Source: Paenibacillus pinihumi DSM 23905 = JCM 16419 (lineage in GTDB: Bacteria > Bacillota > Bacilli > Paenibacillales > Paenibacillaceae). Taken from it: a stretch of 64,000 bases of DNA. The stretch lies in NCBI RefSeq assembly GCF_000422505.1, contig NZ_KE383867.1, positions 1 to 64,000 on the forward strand, written 5' to 3'. Numbering within the stretch: position 1 is the first letter of the stretch; every line of letters starts with the position of its first letter. The translations under genes and the position numbers were made by a program. Shown here one piece after another: positions 1 through 9,530 of this stretch. The notes under the pieces were generated by a model. It saw only the letters and a list, made by a program, of their open reading frames with translations, ran no database searches and was not told where the DNA came from.

Positions 1-37
1 TGACTTTCGCATCCAGTTTTCAGTGTGCAACTGAACG

Positions 38-154
38 TTTGGTGGCAATGGCGGAAGGGAACCACGCGTACCCATCCCGAACACGACCGTTAAGCCTTCC
101 AGCGCCGATGGTACTTGGACCGCAGGGTCCTGGGAGAGTAGGACGTCGCCAAGC
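38..154 (+). rRNA. rrf: 5S ribosomal RNA
   Basis: About 117 nt with the conserved Firmicutes 5S core: CCCATCCCGAACACG, then CGTTAAGC, GCCGATGGTACTTGG and the GGGAGAGTAGGACG element. The 5' TTTGGTGGC end pairs with the 3' GTCGCCAAGC end. It is the last gene of an rRNA operon whose 23S gene lies left of the window; bases 1-37 are the 23S-5S spacer. A Rho-independent terminator follows directly. Confidence 0.97.
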
Positions 155-161
155 ACGAATG

Positions 162-195
162 GCCCGTTGAACTTTAAGTTCAACGGGCTTTTTGT
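162..195 (+). terminator. rRNA operon terminator
   Basis: Perfect inverted repeat GCCCGTTGAACT / AGTTCAACGGGC with a short loop, followed by a run of T. It lies 8 nt after the 5S gene and ends the rRNA operon. Confidence 0.92.
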
Positions 196-401
196 TATAT
201 TCTTTTAGTATTTTCTCTTTATTGGAAGTCTTTAATTGAAAACAATGTTTGTAATTGGACGTATACGGGTAATCCGAAATATGGAGACGAGGCTGATTCA
301 CTTGCAGAGGATAGCTTGAGTGTATCTGAGAGTGTAAATGCTGTGTTGAGCCACTATAGCATGAGCAGGCAGTTCCAAACAACCAGAAAGCGGTGATTAC
401 A

Positions 402-722
402 ATGACGATTCATTATCGTATTCCATGCTTTGATTGTGAGTTGCTGGTCAAACAAACGGAAGAGAGCGGGGCGTCATTTCAGGTCGGCATCCAAAATGGG
501 TCCAACCCGCTGGGTTTTGGTAATTTGATCGGCAGCTATGACACTGAAACAGAAGCTATCCAGCATGCCAACCATTTTTGTCAGCTGTACACAATGGCTA
601 AAGAAAAAGGCTATCATTTTAAAGAAAATGCATTCGTTAAAAAAGATAAAACATCAATTCCTGTCACAGTAATTATGGAAGCGGCACCATCCATAGCAGA
701 TTTTGAAAAACTATTTGAGTAG
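402..722 (+). CDS. Hypothetical protein, 106 aa
   Basis: Small soluble protein of unknown function with no signal peptide or membrane segment. The N-terminal half is beta-rich, with a Cys-Phe-Asp-Cys stretch near residue 7, and an amphipathic helix follows. I do not recognise the family. A GTG at 393 is in frame, but GGTG at 392-395 sits about six bases before the ATG at 402, so I prefer the later start. It stands alone between the rRNA terminator and the ctsR operon, and a hairpin at 800-836 could end its transcript. Confidence 0.6.
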   Translation: MTIHYRIPCFDCELLVKQTEESGASFQVGIQNGSNPLGFGNLIGSYDTETEAIQHANHFCQLYTMAKEKGYHFKENAFVKKDKTSIPVTVIMEAAPSIADFEKLFE

Positions 723-799
723 TTTAGCCTTAACGTTTTGGTATAGATCATATAAAAGTTGCTAGCCTCACTCTACCAAATGCAACAAGCTGTTGTCCC

Positions 800-836
800 G
801 TAAAAAGCCGTCTGTATCCGTACAGCGGCTTTTTAC
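800..836 (+). terminator. Hairpin, probable terminator
   Basis: Inverted repeat GTAAAAAGCCG / CGGCTTTTTAC around a 15-nt loop that itself contains CTGTA/TACAG. The A and T runs are inside the stem, so it could work on either strand. It separates the hypothetical gene from the ctsR promoter. The rest of 723-1036 shows no convincing gene. Confidence 0.6.
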
Positions 837-1036
837 GTACCCTTTGATTGACTCGAGCAAAATTTGAATTGGAATTGTTAGGTATGTCATAATAATGGAT
901 ATACTGGATGGTAAAAGAGTTAACAGCCTTCAGCTTGCTCGCCGGCCGTGAGCTTGAATCGTGCATATTCCGCCGATGAATGTTTACAATACTTGGAGAT
1001 GGAAAGACACGTAACATTTTTTTGTCAGGGAAGGTC

Positions 1037-1090
1037 TTGACCTTGCAGCAAATTTGCGTATAATATTGATTAAAGTCAAAGAAAGTCAAA
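1037..1090 (+). promoter_or_regulatory. ctsR operon promoter with CtsR box
   Basis: A SigmaA-type promoter TTGACC (1037-1042), 16-bp spacer and TATAAT (1059-1064) is followed by the direct heptad repeat AGTCAAAGAAAGTCAAA at 1074-1090. That matches the CtsR operator consensus RGTCAAA-NAN-RGTCAAA exactly. The operator lies at about the transcription start, so bound CtsR would block RNA polymerase. A further TTTGACT half-site lies near 1131-1137. This is the classic autoregulated class III heat-shock arrangement. Confidence 0.92.
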
Positions 1091-1185
1091 GTCAACTGGA
1101 TGCTTATTTTATCCTTTGGTTTTACGAATATCTTTGACTTCAAGTGTTTAAGAATTATGATGCAGATTCTCTAGGGGCTGGTGAT

Positions 1186-1647
1186 ATGCGTAACATTTCA
1201 GATTCTCTGGAGCAATTTTTGAAGCAGCTGCTGCAGGATAGCTCCGATGGTTCAATCGAGATTCAACGTAATGAATTGGCTGACCGATTCTCTTGCGTGC
1301 CATCCCAGATTAATTATGTGCTTAGTACCCGGTTTACATTGGAGAAGGGGTATTTGGTGGAAAGCAAGCGCGGGGGCGGCGGATATATCCGGATTCAGAG
1401 GGTAGAGCTGCCGAAGCTGAAAGCAATCCAAGGTCATATTCACCAGACGATTGGAAATATGGTTGACCAGAGCGCAGCAGAAGGCTTGATTTATCAGCTC
1501 ACGGAAGCGCAGATGATAACCGACAGAGAAGCGAATTTGCTTCGCGCAGCGATTCACCGGGATGTTATTGCGCTCAAGCTGCCACTCAGGGATGAAGTAC
1601 GGGCAAGAATTTTGAAGTCGATGCTAATATCTCTGCTTGTGAAATAG
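1186..1647 (+). CDS. ctsR: CtsR, transcriptional repressor of class III stress genes
   Basis: Winged-helix repressor of clp genes, 153 aa, the usual length. The N-terminal helix-turn-helix region (about residues 25-50) contains the family signature CVPSQINYVLSTRF. The glycine-rich wing RGGGGYIRI at 62-70 is the thermosensing, DNA-contacting loop. The C-terminal domain is helical. The frame is open from a GTG at 1144, but the family N-terminus starts at the ATG at 1186, which has AGGGG eight bases upstream. First gene of ctsR-mcsA-mcsB-clpC; McsB and ClpC, made from the same mRNA, inactivate and degrade CtsR under stress. Confidence 0.96.
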   Translation: MRNISDSLEQFLKQLLQDSSDGSIEIQRNELADRFSCVPSQINYVLSTRFTLEKGYLVESKRGGGGYIRIQRVELPKLKAIQGHIHQTIGNMVDQSAAEGLIYQLTEAQMITDREANLLRAAIHRDVIALKLPLRDEVRARILKSMLISLLVK

Positions 1648-1696
1648 CAGTATACAACGGGAATCCGTTTTATGCTTGAAGGGAGTGAGGTTCTTC

Positions 1697-2221
1697 GTGC
1701 TATGTCAGGAATGTGGTGAAAAACAGGCTACTCTTCATTTTACGAAGATTGTAAATGGGGAGAAGACTGAATTTCATATCTGCGAGTCTTGTGCCAGAGA
1801 GAAGGGCGAAGGCATACCGGGAACCTCCGGAGGCTTTTCGATTCACAGCCTGTTGTCAGGATTGCTTGATTTTGAAAAGTCGGGTACGGGAGGTCTTGGA
1901 CCGAAGGCGCCGCAGACGCTTCGCTGTGATGAATGCGGACTTACCTACACCCAGTTCAGCAAAATTGGCCGATTTGGCTGCAGTTCTTGCTACCGGCATT
2001 TTGCGGACCGGCTTGATCCGTTGTTCAAGCGGGTACATGGGAACACCATTCATGTAGGAAAAATTCCAAAGCGCACCGGCGGACAGATTCAATTCAGACG
2101 GGAAATTGAAGAATTGAAGAAGGAAATGCAGCTCCGGATCGAGCGGGAAGAATTTGAGAAGGCAGCTGGTATTCGCGACCGGATTCGTGAGCTTGAGAGC
2201 AAGCTCGAACAGTCTGGTTAG
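1697..2221 (+). CDS. mcsA: McsA, zinc-finger activator of the McsB arginine kinase
   Basis: 174 aa if started at the GTG at 1697, which has GTGAGG six bases upstream; an in-frame TTG at 1676 is less likely. Two pairs of CxxC motifs near the N-terminus (CQEC at 3-6, CESC at 29-32) and two more around residues 75-98 (CDEC, CSSC) form zinc-binding modules. The C-terminus carries a UVR-type helical hairpin (about 134-170) like those of UvrB and ClpC. McsA binds and stimulates McsB, and links the kinase to CtsR and ClpC. It lies 49 nt after ctsR in the same operon. Confidence 0.94.
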   Translation: MLCQECGEKQATLHFTKIVNGEKTEFHICESCAREKGEGIPGTSGGFSIHSLLSGLLDFEKSGTGGLGPKAPQTLRCDECGLTYTQFSKIGRFGCSSCYRHFADRLDPLFKRVHGNTIHVGKIPKRTGGQIQFRREIEELKKEMQLRIEREEFEKAAGIRDRIRELESKLEQSG

Positions 2222-2245
2222 GCCGGGAAGGTAGGAGGGATAACG

Positions 2246-3310
2246 GTGGGAAAACGACGTTTTGCTCAAGAGGCGCTAAGCGATTGGATGCGCAGTGACG
2301 GCCCCGATTCCGAAATTGTCATCAGCAGTCGTATACGGATTGCCCGGAATTTGCGGAAGCAGCCGTTCCCAATGCTGGCTACCAACCAGCAGTCACGCGA
2401 GGTAATGGAGCAGCTGACCGCTGTTGCACAGTCGGAGGAACTGAAGGAAGTTGGTCATTTTGATACGTTCATTCTTTCAGACCTTAGTGAGCTGGAGAAG
2501 CGGGTGCTCGTTGAAAAGCATCTGATCAGCCCGAACCTGGCGAGCGAATCGCGCGGCGGTGCCTTGATATTAAATGATTCTGAGTCCATCAGTATCATGA
2601 TTAACGAAGAAGACCATTTGCGCATCCAATGTCTATACCCCGGTTTTCAAATTAAGGAAGCCTGGTCATTGGCAAGCCAAATTGACGATATATTTGAATC
2701 TGCAACAGATTATGCATTTGATGAAAGAAGAGGCTATCTTACAAGCTGCCCTACGAATGTAGGTACGGGAATACGCGCCTCCGTAATGATGCATCTGCCC
2801 GCGCTCGTTCTGACCCATCAAATCAACCGCATCTTATCGGCCATTACCCAGGTAGGGCTGGCTGTACGCGGTATTTATGGGGAAGGCAGCGAGGCAGTGG
2901 GGAACTTATTTCAGATATCCAATCAGATTACACTGGGTCAATCTGAAGAGGAAATTATCGATAATCTATACAGTGTAGCCCGCCAAATCATCGAGCATGA
3001 GAAGGCTGCACGGGAGCGCCTCGTTGCAGAATCCAAGATTAGAATTGAGGATCGTGTCCGGCGTTCATTCGGGATTTTGTCCAATGCCTCAATTATGGAT
3101 TCCAAAGAGGCGGCTCAGCGGCTGTCCGACATCAGGCTCGGGATTGATCTGGACCTGATTGAAAGTGTGGGGCCGCAGGTGATGAATGAATTGATGGTAC
3201 TGACGCAGCCTGGATTTTTACAGCAGGTGTTCGAGGAGAAATTGAATGCTGATGAACGTGATATCCGGCGTGCTGAATTGATTCGCCGATATTTGACGCA
3301 GCAAACTTAA
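2246..3310 (+). CDS. mcsB: McsB, protein arginine kinase
   Basis: 354 aa, of the ATP:guanido phosphotransferase fold. It phosphorylates arginine residues on proteins, marking them for ClpC-ClpP degradation, and relieves CtsR repression. Visible features are the nucleotide-binding stretch SSRIRIARN (27-35), NEEDH (120-124), and the catalytic CPTNVGTG block with Cys168. A C-terminal RDIRRA matches the RDxxRA phospho-arginine allosteric motif described for McsB. GTG start with AGGAGGG seven bases upstream. It lies 24 nt after mcsA and 19 nt before clpC. Confidence 0.96.
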   Translation: MGKRRFAQEALSDWMRSDGPDSEIVISSRIRIARNLRKQPFPMLATNQQSREVMEQLTAVAQSEELKEVGHFDTFILSDLSELEKRVLVEKHLISPNLASESRGGALILNDSESISIMINEEDHLRIQCLYPGFQIKEAWSLASQIDDIFESATDYAFDERRGYLTSCPTNVGTGIRASVMMHLPALVLTHQINRILSAITQVGLAVRGIYGEGSEAVGNLFQISNQITLGQSEEEIIDNLYSVARQIIEHEKAARERLVAESKIRIEDRVRRSFGILSNASIMDSKEAAQRLSDIRLGIDLDLIESVGPQVMNELMVLTQPGFLQQVFEEKLNADERDIRRAELIRRYLTQQT

Positions 3311-3329
3311 GCGCGGAGGTGTTTTAGCT

Positions 3330-5795
3330 ATGATGTTTGGAAGATTTACAGAACGTGCTCAGAAGGTTCTCGCACTCGCACAGGAAGAAGCCGTTAGACT
3401 TGGACATAACAATATTGGAACAGAGCATATCCTGCTCGGCCTGATTCGTGAAGGCGAGGGCATTGCTGCCAAGGCGCTGATTGCATTAGGTCTTGGTTTG
3501 GAGAAGATCCAGGATGAGGTAGAAGCGTTAATCGGCCGCGGCCAGGAGCAGCCTACCAATATCGCGTATACGCCAAGAGCAAAGAAAGTTATTGAGCTGT
3601 CTATGGACGAAGCCCGCAAGCTTGGCCACACTTACGTAGGAACAGAGCATATCCTGCTCGGTCTGATCCGTGAGGGTGAAGGCGTAGCGGCACGCGTGCT
3701 TAATAATTTGGGCATCAGCCTGAATAAGGCGCGTCAGCAAGTGCTGCAGCTGCTGGGAAGCAGCGAAGCAGTATCGAGCAACCATGGTTCTTCCTCCAAT
3801 GTCAGCACTCCGACGCTGGATGGCCTGGCCCGTGATTTGACAGCTATTGCCCGTGAAGGCAATCTGGACCCTGTAATTGGACGCAGCAAAGAAATCGAGC
3901 GTGTCATTCAGGTGCTCAGCCGCAGAACGAAGAACAATCCGGTGCTGATCGGTGAGCCTGGGGTTGGTAAAACAGCCATCGCTGAAGGTCTTGCTCAAAA
4001 AATCATCGCCAATGAAATTCCGGAGACGCTGCGTGACAAACGTGTCATGACCCTGGATATGGGTTCAGTTGTAGCCGGTACAAAATACCGCGGAGAGTTC
4101 GAGGATCGTCTGAAAAAAATTATGGACGAAATCCGCCAGGCGGGGAACATTATTTTGTTCATTGACGAGCTTCATACTTTGATTGGTGCCGGTGGCGCAG
4201 AAGGTGCCATTGACGCTTCGAATATATTGAAACCGGCGCTTGCACGCGGTGAGCTGCAATGTATCGGTGCTACGACTCTGGATGAATACCGCAAATATAT
4301 CGAGAAGGATGCCGCTCTTGAGCGCCGTTTCCAGCCGATTACGGTAGATCAGCCGTCACCGGAGGAAGCCGTACAAATTCTCCATGGTTTGCGCGACCGC
4401 TATGAAGCGCATCACCGGGTTAAAATTACGGATGAAGCGATTGAGCAGGCTGTGAAGCTGTCCGACCGCTATATTCAAGACCGGTTCCTGCCGGATAAGG
4501 CGATCGACCTGATCGATGAGGCCAGTTCCAAGGTAAGGCTTCGCTCATACACGGTACCGCCAAATCTGAAACAGCTGGAGAATCGTCTGGATGATATCCG
4601 CAAAGAGAAGGACGCGGCTGTACAAAGCCAGGAATTCGAGAAAGCCGCGGCATTGCGCGATACCGAGCAAAAGATCCGGGAAGAGCTGGATGTGACGAAG
4701 AACCAATGGAAAGAAAAGCAGGGACGCACGGACTCTGAGGTTACACCTGAAGATATCGCCCAAGTAGTTGCAAGCTGGACTGGAATTCCGGTCAGCAAGC
4801 TGGCTGAGGGTGAAACCGAACGTCTTTTGAATATGGAAGCGATTCTTCATGATCGCGTCATCGGACAGACGGAAGCTGTTCAGGCAGTGTCCAGGGCGAT
4901 CCGCCGCGCTAGAGCGGGACTTAAAGATCCGAAGCGTCCAATGGGCTCCTTCATCTTCCTTGGTCCTACAGGTGTCGGTAAAACCGAGCTTGCCCGCGCC
5001 TTGGCTGAAGCGATGTTCGGGGATGAAAATGCGGTTATCCGTATCGATATGTCCGAATATATGGAGAAGCATTCGACATCCAGACTCGTCGGAGCGCCTC
5101 CGGGGTATGTGGGTTATGAGGAAGGCGGACAGCTGACTGAAAAAGTACGCCGCAAGCCTTACTCCGTAGTACTGCTGGATGAGATCGAGAAAGCACATCC
5201 TGAGGTATTCAACATCCTGTTGCAAGTGTTGGAGGATGGCAGATTGACCGATTCCAAGGGACGTGTTGTTGATTTCCGCAATACGCTGATCATTATGACT
5301 TCTAACGTTGGAGCCGATCAGATCAAACGGAACTCTACACTTGGTTTTACAGCCGTACATGATGCCGGCCGTGAGTTCAGCCAGATGAAGGATAAAGTAA
5401 TGGCTGAGCTCAAGAAGAGTTTCCGTCCGGAGTTCCTGAACCGGATCGACGAGACAATTGTGTTCCACTCCCTGGAGCAGGAGCATATCAATCAGATCGT
5501 TTCCCTCATGTCTGCAGAGCTTCGCAAGCGGCTGCGTGAGCAAGAGGTTGACTTCGAACTGACGGATACGGCTAAGGCCTTCCTGGCCAAAGCCGGCTAC
5601 GATCCACAATATGGAGCACGCCCGCTGCGCCGCGCGATTCAGAAGCACATCGAAGACAGATTGTCTGAGGAATTGCTGAGAGGCAATATTTCTAAAGGCG
5701 ATTCACTTACCATTGATGAAAAGGACGGCGAACTGACCGTAATTAAAAATCAGGGCGATGTGAAGACTGAAGAAGTGCCTGCAGCGAAAAAGTAA
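3330..5795 (+). CDS. clpC: ClpC, AAA+ unfoldase of the ClpCP protease
   Basis: 821 aa, near the usual 810-820. Two Clp-N repeats lie at about 1-145. The first AAA+ module has Walker A GEPGVGKT near 212. A middle domain with a UVR-like coiled coil (about 420-455) serves as the adaptor-docking site. The second AAA+ module has GPTGVGKT near 550 and is followed by the D2-small domain. ClpC unfolds substrates, including arginine-phosphorylated proteins, for ClpP. GCGGAGGTG lies 10-12 bases before the ATG. Last gene of the CtsR operon, closed by a strong terminator. Confidence 0.98.
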   Translation: MMFGRFTERAQKVLALAQEEAVRLGHNNIGTEHILLGLIREGEGIAAKALIALGLGLEKIQDEVEALIGRGQEQPTNIAYTPRAKKVIELSMDEARKLGHTYVGTEHILLGLIREGEGVAARVLNNLGISLNKARQQVLQLLGSSEAVSSNHGSSSNVSTPTLDGLARDLTAIAREGNLDPVIGRSKEIERVIQVLSRRTKNNPVLIGEPGVGKTAIAEGLAQKIIANEIPETLRDKRVMTLDMGSVVAGTKYRGEFEDRLKKIMDEIRQAGNIILFIDELHTLIGAGGAEGAIDASNILKPALARGELQCIGATTLDEYRKYIEKDAALERRFQPITVDQPSPEEAVQILHGLRDRYEAHHRVKITDEAIEQAVKLSDRYIQDRFLPDKAIDLIDEASSKVRLRSYTVPPNLKQLENRLDDIRKEKDAAVQSQEFEKAAALRDTEQKIREELDVTKNQWKEKQGRTDSEVTPEDIAQVVASWTGIPVSKLAEGETERLLNMEAILHDRVIGQTEAVQAVSRAIRRARAGLKDPKRPMGSFIFLGPTGVGKTELARALAEAMFGDENAVIRIDMSEYMEKHSTSRLVGAPPGYVGYEEGGQLTEKVRRKPYSVVLLDEIEKAHPEVFNILLQVLEDGRLTDSKGRVVDFRNTLIIMTSNVGADQIKRNSTLGFTAVHDAGREFSQMKDKVMAELKKSFRPEFLNRIDETIVFHSLEQEHINQIVSLMSAELRKRLREQEVDFELTDTAKAFLAKAGYDPQYGARPLRRAIQKHIEDRLSEELLRGNISKGDSLTIDEKDGELTVIKNQGDVKTEEVPAAKK

Positions 5796-5803
5796 TCAAT
5801 TAT

Positions 5804-5842
5804 GAATCCCCGTCTACAGATTTCATGTAGGCGGGGATTTTT
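5804..5842 (+). terminator. clpC operon terminator
   Basis: Stem AATCCCCG(T)CTAC / GTAG(G)CGGGGATT followed by TTTTT, nine bases after the clpC stop. It closes the operon. Confidence 0.88.
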
Positions 5843-6062
5843 GGCTTTTAGACGTGAAACGAAGCTTTTCCTGTTTAACGGCATATCGGTTTACTCTTGT
5901 AACGAATTCGATGCTCAGGGTACTAATATAGTAGATATGGTAGATGCTTAATACAAATAGATTGATAAATGTAAGGTTGAGGAAGAAAATTTGAGCTGAA
6001 GCAAGAGGCATATCTGAACTGTGTGAACGGGTTTGATTTGCATTAGGAGGGATAGGAGTGAA

Positions 6063-6566
6063 ATGAAGCTTGATGAGCTGTACAGACAAATACAACCACG
6101 CATCTATGCTTACTTTTTCGCTCGTACACTTAACCGGGAAGCGGCCGAGGATTTAACGCATGAAGCTTTTTATCAGGCGATGAAGAGCATGTCTTCATTT
6201 TCTGGAAGATCATCGGTACAGACTTGGATATTTACTATTGCAAGGCATGTGCTCAGCAAATATTACCGGTCCAAGTCATACGGGCAAAGCTTGGCGTCAA
6301 AGCTTGAGCAGGAGCAGAATCAGCAGAAGGCAGGTTCTAATGCAGCGGAAGAACTGGTCATCCGCAAGGAAGAACAGAAGAAGCTATTGGATGCCATTCA
6401 CCAGTTGGATGAACTGTCCCGTGAGATCATTATTTTAAGAATCTATGGAGAGCTGTCTTTCAAGGAAATTGGTGAGCTGACAGGAAAAAGCGAAAATTAT
6501 GCCAGAGTTGCCTTTCACCGTGCAAAGCTAAAGCTGCATAAGGAGCTGGAGGGATATTATGCATAG
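6063..6566 (+). CDS. ECF-type RNA polymerase sigma factor
   Basis: 167 aa with the two-domain layout of extracytoplasmic-function sigma factors. Region 2 is at about 5-75 and includes NREAAEDLTHEAFYQAM and the -10-recognition stretch SVQTWIFTIARHVLSKYYR. A linker follows, then region 4 at about 105-160 with the helix-turn-helix FKEIGELTGKSENYARVAFHRAK. It directs polymerase to stress promoters until held by the anti-sigma encoded next. The ATG at 6063 has AGGAG four bases upstream; a TTG at 6033 is an alternative. Its stop overlaps the next start by 8 nt. The target regulon cannot be told from here. Confidence 0.9.
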   Translation: MKLDELYRQIQPRIYAYFFARTLNREAAEDLTHEAFYQAMKSMSSFSGRSSVQTWIFTIARHVLSKYYRSKSYGQSLASKLEQEQNQQKAGSNAAEELVIRKEEQKKLLDAIHQLDELSREIIILRIYGELSFKEIGELTGKSENYARVAFHRAKLKLHKELEGYYA

Positions 6567-7146
6567 CAGAATCAAATATATTGTCGAGGATTTGCTGCCC
6601 TTGTATCAGGAAGACTTGCTTCATGCAGAGACCAAGGAATGGCTGGAGGAGCAGCTTGAAAATTCAGAGGAATACAGGTTGCTGTTACAGCGCTTATCGC
6701 AGCCGCTCCCGCAGCCGGAAATTGAAACTTCGATTGACTATCATCGGATGATGGGGAAGATTGGACGAAAATTGTCTTTGTATCAGATTGTGTTTGTTGC
6801 GTTATCCTTTTTTCTGGCGATTCAAACTTCCTTGCTGAATGACAGCTTTGGATTCATATTATGGTATACCGTGCTTGGTCTGATCGTCTACTCGTTCTAT
6901 CGGAACTGGGTAATGCTTTTGATGATTTCATTTATACCGGTTATGCTCTGGTCAGTTGGTTTAAGCCTATCGGATTTAACTGCCGGAACGAGTGGAATGG
7001 GTGCTGAGACAGATTGGAAAGCAACGTTGCTGCCGTCATTATTTGGAGGGATTATAATGGCGGGACTGCATGGGATTTTTGCCGTAATCGGGGGCTGTAT
7101 GGGTTGGCTGATAGCAAAGCTGAGGGAGAGAGGGAAGAATGAATGA
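6559..7146 (+). CDS. Membrane anti-sigma-like protein lacking zinc ligands
   Basis: 195 aa. The N-terminal segment (about 5-45) has the layout of the Firmicutes zf-HC2 anti-sigma domain (VEDLLPLYQEDLL then an acidic helix). Where the family has H-x3-C-x2-C, this protein reads QLENSEEY, so the His and both Cys are replaced. Four hydrophobic segments follow (about 73-90, 95-112, 115-140, 152-185), anchoring it in the membrane. It overlaps the sigma gene by 8 nt and the next gene by 4 nt, so it is translationally coupled. The probable role is membrane sequestration of the upstream sigma factor, inferred from position and fold. Confidence 0.75.
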   Translation: MHSRIKYIVEDLLPLYQEDLLHAETKEWLEEQLENSEEYRLLLQRLSQPLPQPEIETSIDYHRMMGKIGRKLSLYQIVFVALSFFLAIQTSLLNDSFGFILWYTVLGLIVYSFYRNWVMLLMISFIPVMLWSVGLSLSDLTAGTSGMGAETDWKATLLPSLFGGIIMAGLHGIFAVIGGCMGWLIAKLRERGKNE

Positions 7147-7895
7147 AGAAAAGCAAACGCATAGACAGGAAAAAGATGCTGTACAGCATTTTGCTGGGAT
7201 TGCTTGTTGTACTGGTATTATTTCTCTACAATGCGTTTAACGGGAATCCTATGAGCAAGTGGATCGCCCACCAAACGCTGGAGAAATATCTGGAGCAAAA
7301 CTATCCGGAGCTGAAGCTGAGAGTTCATGACGGGTACTATAATTTTAAAGATTCGGGATATACATTTAAAGCTGTTATCATTGGCGGGAAGGCTCAGGAG
7401 GAAAATAAGCCTGGGGAGTTTGAGTTCAGTGTGAGAGGTTCGATTCAGCCGGCGGTGCGTTTGGATGGTATTTACTACAGCAGGTTAGACAGATCAGCTA
7501 TGGAACGATTGAGCGCCGAAGCTGCCCAAGAGATAAAGAACTTACTGCTGCGAGATATACCTTCCCTTCAGAAGGTGGATGCCCATATAGAGGTATTAAA
7601 AGGGCAAGTTGCCGAAGGAGAGCACTGGATCAAAACGATGCGTCTCGCGGCGCCGCTGCAACTGAATATGCTTCTGGATGTAAAAGGTATGAGTAAGGAA
7701 GAGCTTCTCGAAACCGTTAAGCATATGCAAAATTTGCTTCATACGAACGATTACCGATACGAATCCGTGATGATAAATGCAAATCTAATGGGAACTGCCC
7801 ATGGAAAAGAGGAAATCGGGGCTGTAAAATATGCGGTGCGCTTCAAGCCAGAAAGCGAGATTAGGCTGGAGGACATCAGGGAGTTCGGGGAGTAA
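7143..7895 (+). CDS. Membrane-anchored extracytoplasmic protein, DUF3139/YfjL-like
   Basis: 250 aa with a basic N-terminus and one membrane helix (about 12-31), then a soluble domain that should lie outside the cell. The stretch SKWIAHQTLEKYLEQNYPEL and the following beta-rich YYNFKDSGYTFKA resemble YfjL/DUF3139 proteins. The start overlaps the stop of the anti-sigma-like gene (ATGA), so all three genes form one unit. It may be a sensor or accessory part of the sigma system, which is inference. A weak hairpin follows at 7906-7937. Confidence 0.7.
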   Translation: MKKSKRIDRKKMLYSILLGLLVVLVLFLYNAFNGNPMSKWIAHQTLEKYLEQNYPELKLRVHDGYYNFKDSGYTFKAVIIGGKAQEENKPGEFEFSVRGSIQPAVRLDGIYYSRLDRSAMERLSAEAAQEIKNLLLRDIPSLQKVDAHIEVLKGQVAEGEHWIKTMRLAAPLQLNMLLDVKGMSKEELLETVKHMQNLLHTNDYRYESVMINANLMGTAHGKEEIGAVKYAVRFKPESEIRLEDIREFGE

Positions 7896-7905
7896 AACGT
7901 AAAGA

Positions 7906-7937
7906 TGAGGAGCTCCGTTATTCACGGAGCATCTCGA
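7906..7937 (+). terminator. Weak hairpin after the sigma operon
   Basis: GAGGAGCTCCG / CGGAGCATCTC with one mismatch and a 7-nt loop. There is no clear T-run after it, so termination is uncertain. Confidence 0.4.
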
Positions 7938-8016
7938 ACGGGTGTAGCAGACAACCGGAAAAGTGAAGCTATAACACTATTAGAGCCGGCTTAGGACTAT
8001 CAAAAGCTTTAGCAAT

Positions 8017-8220
8017 CTAGTTTCTCAATTCTGAGGGTTCCTGCATGAACCATGCAATATGGCTGCATCGTTCACAGACAAGAATGGTGGCGTTCCGGTT
8101 CGCCCAATCCAGACCAAAGAAGGTAGCCCCTCTGGAATTTAGCTGGCGGTAGTCTTTGGTAAAGGTATCATTTTGACAGCAGGGGCAGTGCAGTTTGGCT
8201 CCTCCGGCATGATATCTCAT
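8017..8220 (-). CDS. Small zinc-ribbon protein, 67 aa
   Basis: Two Cys pairs, CPCC near residue 12 and CERC near residue 49, frame a short beta-rich domain typical of zinc ribbons. The middle contains GLDWANRNATILVC. AAAGGAGGG lies at good distance before the ATG at 8220, so it is very probably translated. The function is unknown; similar small zinc ribbons act in protein or nucleic-acid binding. It stands alone, with the L,D-transpeptidase gene upstream on the same strand. Confidence 0.72.
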   Translation of the reverse strand: MRYHAGGAKLHCPCCQNDTFTKDYRQLNSRGATFFGLDWANRNATILVCERCSHIAWFMQEPSELRN

Positions 8221-8328
8221 AGTGGCACCCTCCTTTAACAGTGATATTATGAAATACGTGGAAGTACAAAAAAGGTCGCATTTCTATAATACTGCTGATC
8301 TGATTTCGGAACGGATGTAACCATGAAG

Positions 8329-8667
8329 TCATTCCCGAATCGTAACTCTTGTGCCGATTGGCACATACGAGGAGAGATCTAATACATCTTCATTGTACAT
8401 ACGAATGCAGCCATGCGATACCACTCGCCCGATTGATGAAGGGTCGTCTGTACCATGTATGCCGTAATGGGGCTTGGACAGTCCCATCCATAATACGCCA
8501 AAGGGGCCGCCGGGATTTTCCTGTTTGTTAATAATACGGTAGTCCCCGGTTGGAGTACGGGTCAGCATTTTGCCGATGCCGACAGGATACGAGCGGGTTA
8601 CAACATTTCCGTCCAGGAGGTACAGCGTCCGATCGGATAAATCAACAATGATACGGTAGTTAGGCAC
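8329..8667 (-). CDS. L,D-transpeptidase (YkuD catalytic domain)
   Basis: 112 aa, essentially one YkuD domain, which makes or edits 3-3 crosslinks in peptidoglycan. The catalytic signature SHGCIRM with the active-site Cys lies near residue 88, preceded by the conserved YGIHGT histidine. PTGDYRI and NPGGPFG are further family landmarks. The frame is open to 8691, but AAAGGAGTGG sits five bases before the GTG at 8667, so I start there. There is no signal peptide, LysM or membrane segment, unlike B. subtilis YkuD, which has LysM. Export is therefore unexplained. Confidence 0.88.
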   Translation of the reverse strand: MPNYRIIVDLSDRTLYLLDGNVVTRSYPVGIGKMLTRTPTGDYRIINKQENPGGPFGVLWMGLSKPHYGIHGTDDPSSIGRVVSHGCIRMYNEDVLDLSSYVPIGTRVTIRE

Positions 8668-8783
8668 AGCAACCACTCCTTTTGTACACATTATGCGTAC
8701 GGTAAAGGAGTGGTCTTAACGAAGCCGTCCACAATTTGAAAATGTGCATCTGCCGTACAGGAGTTTCAGACCAGACTAACAGC

Positions 8784-9530
8784 TTATTGACCGTTTTTAT
8801 CGTCTAAAAGTTGCAACAGCGCCGGAGGCAGCGAAAACTGCTGGTTATTGATAATAATCCGTTTCAGCTCATCCTGATTTTCATTGGATTGTTTTTCTTT
8901 AATTTCTTCAATCTCCAGGTGCAGCCGTTCCATCTGATGGTCAAGTGAAGAAGCGGAATCAGCGGCTTCCTTTAATTCGGCAAGCAGGCGTTCGGGTACA
9001 GCCTGGTTGTATTTATAGAAAATTTTATGTTCCAGACTTGCCCAAAAATCCATTGCGATTGTACGTACCTGAACCTCAACACATACATACTCCAGACGGT
9101 CGGACATGTATACCGGGACCTCCAGCAGCAGGTGAAGACTCTGGTAGCCGTTTGGCTTGGGGTTTTTGATATAGTCTTTAATCTCCAATACCTTCAAGTC
9201 GCTCTGATGCTCAAACATTTCTTGAATCCGGTAAATATCGGATAAGAAGGAGCAGGTAATCCGCAGGCCGGCAATATCCTTGATATTGGTGCGGACACTG
9301 GCAAAGGAGAAGTCGCAGCCCTTGCGGTAAAGCTTTTTCAGCAGGCTTTCCGGGGATTTAAGACGATATTTCGTATGCTCGATCGGGTTGTAATCATGCA
9401 AAAGCTGGAACTCTTCTTTCAAAATTTCAATGCGGGTCTCAAGGGCATCCAAGGCAAACTTGTACATCATCATGAAGCGGGTCAGCTCATTTTTGAATCG
9501 TTTGAGATCATTGGTCGTCAACTGGTTCAT
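8784..9530 (-). CDS. relP: Small alarmone synthetase (RelP/YwaC type)
   Basis: 248 aa, made of a RelA/SpoT-type synthetase domain without the hydrolase or regulatory domains. It transfers pyrophosphate from ATP to GDP or GTP, giving (p)ppGpp. Family blocks include NPIEHTKYRLKSPESLLKKL, DIAGLRITC, NPKPNGYQSLHLLLEVP and RTIAMDFWASLEHKIFYK, closest to YwaC/RelP rather than RelQ/YjbM. The frame extends to 9557, but AAGGAG lies nine bases before the ATG at 9530. The C-terminal 50 residues form a charged helix. Such enzymes are commonly induced by cell-wall stress. Confidence 0.9.
   Translation of the reverse strand: MNQLTTNDLKRFKNELTRFMMMYKFALDALETRIEILKEEFQLLHDYNPIEHTKYRLKSPESLLKKLYRKGCDFSFASVRTNIKDIAGLRITCSFLSDIYRIQEMFEHQSDLKVLEIKDYIKNPKPNGYQSLHLLLEVPVYMSDRLEYVCVEVQVRTIAMDFWASLEHKIFYKYNQAVPERLLAELKEAADSASSLDHQMERLHLEIEEIKEKQSNENQDELKRIIINNQQFSLPPALLQLLDDKNGQ

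Noticed and set aside
4545-5648. 367-codon minus-strand open frame inside clpC
   Set aside because: It lies wholly antisense to conserved ClpC coding sequence, has no ribosome-binding site and no recognisable family; it is an effect of clpC codon bias.
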